Assembly: GCA_035048485.1 (NCBI GenBank) | Contig: CM068582.1 | Location: 33,717,596 to 33,781,595 of the forward strand | Direction: 5' to 3' | DNA length: 64,000 nucleotides | DNA from: Pteria penguin | Taxonomy: Eukaryota > Mollusca > Bivalvia > Pterioida > Pteriidae | In this document: positions 57,510 to 64,000 of the stretch, piece after piece | Layout of the letters: the number at the start of each line of letters is the position of its first letter | Position numbering within the stretch: position 1 is the first letter of the stretch | Made by a program: the position numbers and the translations under genes | Notes under the pieces: generated by a model | The model's database searches: none | Told to the model about the DNA's origin: nothing | The model's input: the letters and a program-made list of their open reading frames with translations, nothing else

Positions 57510-58879
57510 ATATTGATAAAAACATATAACAGTGGACATTCATTCGTTCTAAGAAGGAATAAAAGTTTTCTGTTTTGGTTTCAAAAATCTTTAACAGTTG
57601 CTTCCAAAATCTTAAACTATAAACAAAATTTGAAATGTGTCGATCTGAAAGACTTTCATAGCCCTATAGACTGTTCATGTTCCCTGTCTAAGTTTAAATA
57701 TAATCCATGTGGTCATGTTGTGACAGGAGATTTCCATACTGTTCACAATGAAAAACGTAGAGATCTTTTAAGTAAAGGCCCAAAATATAGAGAGCCACAG
57801 TCATTTACATGGCGTTAAAATTTTGATATTATTATGAACTCATGCGAAGAGTATGCCAGACGTTGAGCTTAGAGAGAGAGAGAGTTGAATTAGACATTCT
57901 TATATATTCCTATGTAAGGCATATTATATTACATGTCTTATGGAAGAGTTTGGTCTTCATTCAACGTCTGGTAATCCAACTTACAGAGTTACAAATTTGT
58001 CTCCTTCAAAGGTATTGGATAATCACAAGTCGGTTCTCAATTCATTCGGTAATGCTACAAATGAATCTGATCTCGAGCTACCATACTTTTTTGGATTCCA
58101 AAGATGCATAGAATTCCATATAAACATCTATTCATAGCTGAATCTTCCAAGTGTTCCACTAAGCTTCTTTCCATGTAATTTATCAAAATTCTAATTGATA
58201 TCACAGAAATCAAACATGGTCTTCACAGATACTGCTCTACTGCTTACTCGAGAAGAGGAATCAATCAGATGTCAATCTTAAAGCATTCCAAGGAATTCCT
58301 AGAGCATTTAGAATCTCCTATTTTCAAAAATGTCATTACCATCAAGTCTTTTGACTTTTCGACTCTTTATACAACCATTACTCGTCAAAAACTGAAGAAT
58401 ATAATAATAACGACACATATTTCGTAAAGAAACAGTCTGATTCCAGCAGCAAATAAACAGAAAAAATTAGAAATTCTTAAAGATCATATATTTGTGATAC
58501 TTGCCCGACATATGTTTGTACTCTTATGAAGCAGAATTTATACAGTCTCTGCTTTCCAAAGGCAATAAACAATTAGCATCTCGGTTCCACGTTACATACA
58601 GATACATCGATGACGTTTTGTCGATTATCAATCCTGTAATTAAGGATCACTTCAACATTATATATCCAAAGGAACGCGAGATAAAAGATACAACAGAGAG
58701 CGCATCTTCTGCTTCATACCTCGATACACTTCTATCAATTAGTGATGATTGTCCATTAGTAACCTCTCTTTATGACAATTTTATTATTATCAACTTCCCT
58801 TTGAAAAGTTGTTGCAGGACTTTTGCGACGGATGTTATATGTAACCAGTGGACACTTACTACTCACGGGCACCTGGGTC
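57510..58879 (+). pseudogene. RT-1 reverse transcriptase relic, longest copy
   Basis: The only copy with the N-terminal part. About 57513-57818 is open and ends CGHVVTGDFHTVHNEKRRDL and GPKYREPQSFTWR. Frameshifted pieces follow: a GNPTYRVTNLS block (about 57965), ILFWIPKMHRIPYKHLFIAE (about 58080), and motif A in KSFDFSTLYTTI (about 58350). The motif B region (normally GIPMG-like) is deleted: KLEILKDHIFVI joins out of frame to LPDICLYSYEAEF at 58501. An open frame then runs through YRYIDDVLSIINP (YIDD) and IYPKEREIKDT to about 58800, where it joins 3' UTR (KSCCRTFATD) without the C-terminal domain. Defective throughout. Confidence 0.9.
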
Positions 58880-59091
58880 CGGCGCCATAAACTGAGAATA
58901 TACTTAGGCCAATTTTTTCATTATAATTTATTCCCGTATCAAACGTTAGAATAAAAAGTCATGCAGAATGGTTTAATTCTATTTATTGATAGAGTAAAAC
59001 TCAATAAAATCCAAATGCCAGTTATTAATTCATTGTTGAACAGAAGAATTTAAAATTTTGATTTAAGTATTTTCTCAGTTTATGGCGCCGT
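58880..59091. mobile_element. 211-bp TIR element inside RT-1
   Basis: Terminal inverted repeats of about 26 bp with one mismatch: CGGCGCCATAAACTGAGAAT (left) and CGGCGCCATAAACTGAGAAA (complement of the right end). Flanking copies ACCTGGGTC (58871-58879) and ACCTTGGTC (59092-59100) form a 9-bp target duplication with one difference. The target is the conserved core of RT-1, where uninterrupted copies read CACCTGGTCTCACC. The interior is AT-rich and non-coding. An 8-9-bp duplication suggests a hAT- or P-like transposase acting in trans, unconfirmed. Confidence 0.88.
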
Positions 59092-59215
59092 ACCTTGGTC
59101 TCACCTCGATTTTATTGGGGTTCGCATTTGTCTGAATATGACACTATACGCGATATTGTCCTTTTATCGCATGGACTGAGATATGGTTTATCTTCGTTTG
59201 CCCGAAAATTACAAA
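59092..59215 (+). mobile_element. RT-1 3' end, continuation after the TIR element
   Basis: Resumes the RT-1 3' UTR exactly where the core was interrupted: TCTCACCTCGATTTTATTGG, TTCGCATTTGTCTGAATATG, GCATGGACTGAGATATGG. It then fades into unique sequence. Confidence 0.85.
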
Positions 59216-60729
59216 TTACATCAATGTCAGAATAATATGTAATGAAACTAAAAAGTGTTGAATGAAGTCGGGATACAACTAATAACATAGGGTGCTTTTA
59301 TATCCGGTGTTAATCACCCTCATCTTTAGTCATTAAGCGAATCAAAAATTAAAGTAAAAGTTTGGAGTTAGTAACTAAAACGGTGATATATACACTATTG
59401 TGCTATTTATAGTTATTCAATTCAGGTAACTATTGAAGATGTTGATTTAATTTGTGTCTTTCCATTCAAACTATATAATAAATGATTTTTTGAAAATGAA
59501 ATAATTGTCATTTTATCATTGTTTATCAAAAGCATTCGCATATATATGGGTCACATTTCTTATTTGAATTTAGCTTGAAATAGGAACATTTTCAGATATA
59601 TATTTGGGAAACTGTGCTATATATTTTGTTGCTTTTTCATAGTTCTTTTTTATTGTTTATAAACCTTAAAGTGAAATCGAGTGGGCTAACTTGTACGAAA
59701 AATTTAATTGTAGTCCGGAAATCCCATATCAATATCTTTGTGGAAAATTGAATTATATGTTTTGACAATCAGAAATGTATATTTAATCATATGTTATAAT
59801 CTTTTCACTAGAAACGTCTATAGGCTGAAAATAATGTATAACTATGTATGTTTGCTATACAAATTCTCAATGTAATATATGAAAATACAACTGTACTATA
59901 TAATAATGACAAAATACAAGCAAATTAATGAATCAGTGATATTTGTTTAAGGAGGACATATCATTTCTGTGTCTGATTACAAAACGTAGAAATAACCCGG
60001 CGGCGCCACATCGTTCATCACATATGTATATTAAAGACGAGAAAATATGCATTTGAATACTGGATCATGAATGCATTGTCATAACATTGTCATAACTGTT
60101 AAGGACAATATGATGCCAATGCTGAAAAAATAAACATAATACTTAAATTAATCCGTGTCAAATTCCTGTGGTCACAAGAGTGCGCTTTCTAATAAATCTA
60201 TGATGATATAAATTCAAATAAACACTATTCATCATATTAAAGTGCGTATGTGCACAAAAACAAGGCAATGTGCATTACATGGTGATTTTCTTAAATGTGC
60301 AACAAAGTCGACAATGAAAAGACCAATCGGTGAACAGGTATTAGGATACAATGGCCCTTTGAAATTCCAGAGGTCTGGCCTATGTCATAAAGTCATTTTT
60401 GGATGACTCTAAGTGATTAATTGATACATTATATCTATGATGGGGAACTTGGTCTAGCACCAAAATGAACAAAATGACCTAACCAAACTGGAAAATACGA
60501 TGAAAACTTGATGGAGTCCACCGAAGTCTAATTGGGACAGGGCAAAGGCACTGAACACCATAAAATATTGAAATATGAAAATAAAGTGCCATGCAATGAA
60601 CAAAGAAGTACATATTCATAGAACAACAACGGTTTTATTGTTCACCACCTGTATAGGTCTGAAATGACCCATATAAGTTCATATGCTTGTAAGTAAGTGT
60701 CTATAAAAATCGTCATACAATGATACAAA
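59216..60729. other. AT-rich DNA, no gene seen
   Basis: No supported feature was found in this stretch. Confidence 0.6.
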
Positions 60730-60924
60730 CTAGAAGGTAAAGGTAAGGTGTTCCGACATACACGACATAAAGTTACGATTTAATTTATAGTCGGCGGAGC
60801 TTATTATGTTATGTGTTTTGCTCTCTGCCATGAAGTTCCGAATACGAATATCGCCGCCGCTCCACGACTTCCTGTCCAGTCTGAGAAAAGAAAAACACGA
60901 AGTCCTTTCATCGTAGACGTGCAT
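60730..60924 (-). CDS. Doubtful open frame in a GC-richer patch
   Basis: A 64-codon minus-strand frame containing RKSWSGGDIRIRNFMAESKT. A good acceptor-like TTTTTCTTTTCTCAG precedes the second third of it. The patch at about 60770-60860 is visibly richer in G and C (CGCCGCCGCTCC) than its surroundings. No domain is recognised, so it could be an exon, a promoter-like patch or chance. Confidence 0.2.
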   Translation of the reverse strand: MHVYDERTSCFSFLRLDRKSWSGGDIRIRNFMAESKTHNIISSADYKLNRNFMSCMSEHLTFTF

Positions 60925-62499
60925 AATAAAAGACCTGCCGGTGAATTTTTCATCTTAATTTCTTGTCAGTGTCATTAGGGATCAAAGCTTGACTTGATGT
61001 AAAACGAATAACAAAGAAATCGTTAATTTCTATTTCAAAATGTGGCCCACGATGAAAAATAGACAAACAATCATACATATATAATATACAGATATTATAT
61101 ATTTAAACTTTTATCGTTAAGTTTTTCTACTGGGTGGTATTGACATTTATTTAGTCAAAGTTCTCAACTAATTAAAATAAATATCATAATAGAAAACAGG
61201 TTTATAAATGGATGACTTTACATCTATTATAATTTCAATTGATTGTGATTTTATTAAATAAATCACAGTCAGTTGTTAACATTCATGCGGAAAAGTTCAA
61301 AGCATTTCTCAGAATATGACACGAATAATTGCTAAAAACTGATTCGCTGAATTCAAGTTCTGAATATCCAGAATAATATATCATTACATAAATAATACTG
61401 CTGACAATAAAATAAAAGGCTGATATTGAACTTATTTACTTGATATTAAAGAAAAATAAAAACTTATTTTGAGCATCATTTAATTAAAAGGTATTTACTT
61501 GATATTAAAGAAAAATAAAAACTTATTTTGAGCATCATTTAATTAGAAAGGTATATATGTTCTATATTTATTATATATGGAAAATAAAACAGATGGAAAG
61601 AAGAATTTTTCGAATATTAATAAATAGAGATAAAAAAATTAATTGATGTTATTCTAGATAAACAAATCAAAGATTAAACATCGTATTGTTTTAATTGAAA
61701 TAAAAAAGAAGTCATTTTCTTTATCATTATTTGTAGTAAGCTTAGTCCGGAAATTGATGCAATGTATACAGTGACCGTACACATTTCATTTATAGTGCTA
61801 ATGGCATGTAAGACGATTACTTGAACGCCATGCATATACATTAATGCGGATCTTTACTCGCATATGTGTTGCACTTTGTTGTAGGTGTCCGGATTGCATT
61901 TCACTAGTTACCATCGTAGATTATTTCAAAGAGTATTTCACTTTCTTATGTCTTATTTAATTTCATGACGGTGTCCACACTAGAGTAACAAAAGATACCA
62001 ATTGTGAATAAAACTTAGGATCATGAATCTGGCGTAGCATTGTTAACTGCCATGAATATAAATTGATTGGGTTACCTCGATGAAAGCAAAGACCTGCGTT
62101 GGAAACTCAACGTTCGTATAGAGACAAAATATCGTTTTAAACAATCGTACAATAAACATTCTACTGACAGGCGACTGCAGGTTGAAGAAACAAGAAGACA
62201 AAAAGAAACATCAATTAGGCGTCTGTCAAAAAAAAAATTGATACAGATAAAAATAGTCACATCAACAATGAATATCTGTGCTCCGCCCTATCAATGAGAA
62301 ATTCAGATTTCAAATGTGTTGTTATACCGACAAGAAAAAAAGACTAATATGAAGACACTTTATGTTCTGACACCATTGCAGACTCCCGTTATCTTTTTAT
62401 GGTAAGGTGTGGCGCCCATGATGTCTTTATCAATGATAAATTGATTGATAAATCGATCTCAGTTATCCAAAATCATGATACCAAAGGGCATACCGAATC
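60925..62499. other. AT-rich DNA, tandem duplication, no gene
   Basis: A 59-bp segment (TATTTACTTGATATTAAAGA...) is duplicated head to tail at 61433-61491 and 61492-61551, nearly identical. A 76-codon Lys/Arg-rich plus frame at 62067-62297 is unrecognised. Confidence 0.55.
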
Positions 62500-62700
62500 A
62501 TCACAAATAATAAAAGAAGAAAGAGGAGTTACTGGCTCAGTTATGTGGCAGAAGTCACCATAGAACAAACAAACAAAAACAAACCAAACGGTATCTACAT
62601 AAGCAACATATGTGAACCAAAAATGGAGGAACGTCAGATGCCAGAGATCTCCTTCTAGCTAGCAACATCCGTCAAAAACGTCCACTAGAGTTGTACATTG
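62500..62700 (-). repeat. Family A copy with adjoining dispersed segment
   Basis: The 41-bp segment shared with 8517-8557 lies at 62521-62561. Then follow ACATATGTGAACC (as in A1) and a degraded core (GATCTCCTTCTAGCTAGCAA, CATCCGTC). It is probably an old A1-related copy. Confidence 0.55.
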
Positions 62701-63219
62701 ACCTAGCGGTTTGCATATTCCTCCAAAATTCTTTAGTCAAATATTACACGATAGATAAAAAGGTCATGTTGGAGTACGACCACTGTCAAAACAAAAAAAT
62801 CAAAATACTGATATTAAGGCATCTTTAACGTGCTGGCCGTATCCTTGACATGGATTCTCATCCTATCTTTCGTTATTTAGTTAGATATCATAATGTTTCA
62901 AACCAATAGTTTTACCTTTCTCTTGATTCTTATAGATATTGTATTCGACATGTCAAAATGTATCTGTTCTGTCATAATATGATTAAATGGTGCTATGATA
63001 TGTTGTGACATCTACAAGTACATGCATTGGATACAAATGCATTACATTTAGTACGCTAATGGGTTAAAAACAGTTTAATGCATTTGCTTTAACTTCTATC
63101 TACTGAATATACATTTTATAAAATCTGCTGGAAAATATACAATAGAAAATATTTCAGTTTAACTTTACCGAAGTTTCAAAAGGATCATTTTGTCCACGCC
63201 AAGCATCAGTCAAAATCTA
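62701..63219. other. AT-rich DNA, no gene seen
   Basis: No supported feature was found in this stretch. Confidence 0.6.

Positions 63220-64000
<781 letters not shown>

Noticed and set aside
57842..58137. Two overlapping unrecognised genes
   Set aside because: Frames 57842-58111 and 57940-58137 are out-of-phase readings of the frameshifted RT-1 relic.

Overview
This window looks like gene-poor intergenic or intronic DNA from an animal, most likely a marine bivalve mollusc. It is strongly AT-rich. It has no bacterial-style gene packing and no long open frame: the longest, about 148 codons, is unrecognised. It carries decayed reverse-transcriptase (RT) retroelements of the YIDD type common in mollusc and cnidarian genomes, tRNA-derived SINEs with AATCAATC or AACCAACC tails, short inverted-repeat elements, minisatellites, and long (TA)n and (GA)n runs. 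The assignment to bivalves rests on recognising repeat families from memory and was not checked by a search.

Layout. 0-9 kb: mostly unique AT-rich DNA, with fragments of repeat families A and B, a 140-bp (TA)n run and a SINE. 9.4-26.5 kb: remnants of a first RT element (RT-1) at 9.4, 11.7, 17.8-18.8 and 25.9 kb, a hairpin-ended MITE at 13.0 kb, a diverged roughly 100-150-bp tandem array at 15.75-16.75 kb, and two near-identical inverted copies of a 390-bp element (A1) at 20.7 and 26.6 kb. 27.5-29.4 kb: a 1.85-kb inverted duplication whose arms both start the same small reading frame. 30.1 kb: a Ty3/gypsy-like integrase zinc-finger remnant. 32.84 kb: a 57-bp perfect palindrome. 35-45 kb: family B, which is the 3' end of a second RT element (RT-2), two SINEs with intact target-site duplications, more RT-1 pieces, and MITEs. 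48.5 kb: a possible two-exon gene end on the minus strand. 49.2-54.5 kb: three unrelated minisatellites (37, 41 and 25 bp), one broken by a SINE and one by a Tc1/mariner-like MITE. 56.0-59.2 kb: RT-2 and RT-1 relics facing away from each other; a 211-bp terminal-inverted-repeat element sits inside RT-1. 63.2-64.0 kb: another RT-1 relic, carrying a (TA)n run and cut by the window edge.

Nothing here forms a working pathway. All RT copies are broken by stops, frameshifts and internal deletions, and no complete transposase or retroelement open frame is present. The most unusual items are the inverted duplication with its conserved mini-ORF, the nested TIR elements with readable target-site duplications, the perfect palindrome, and a short GC-rich core shared by the RT-1 3' ends and the A1 elements.
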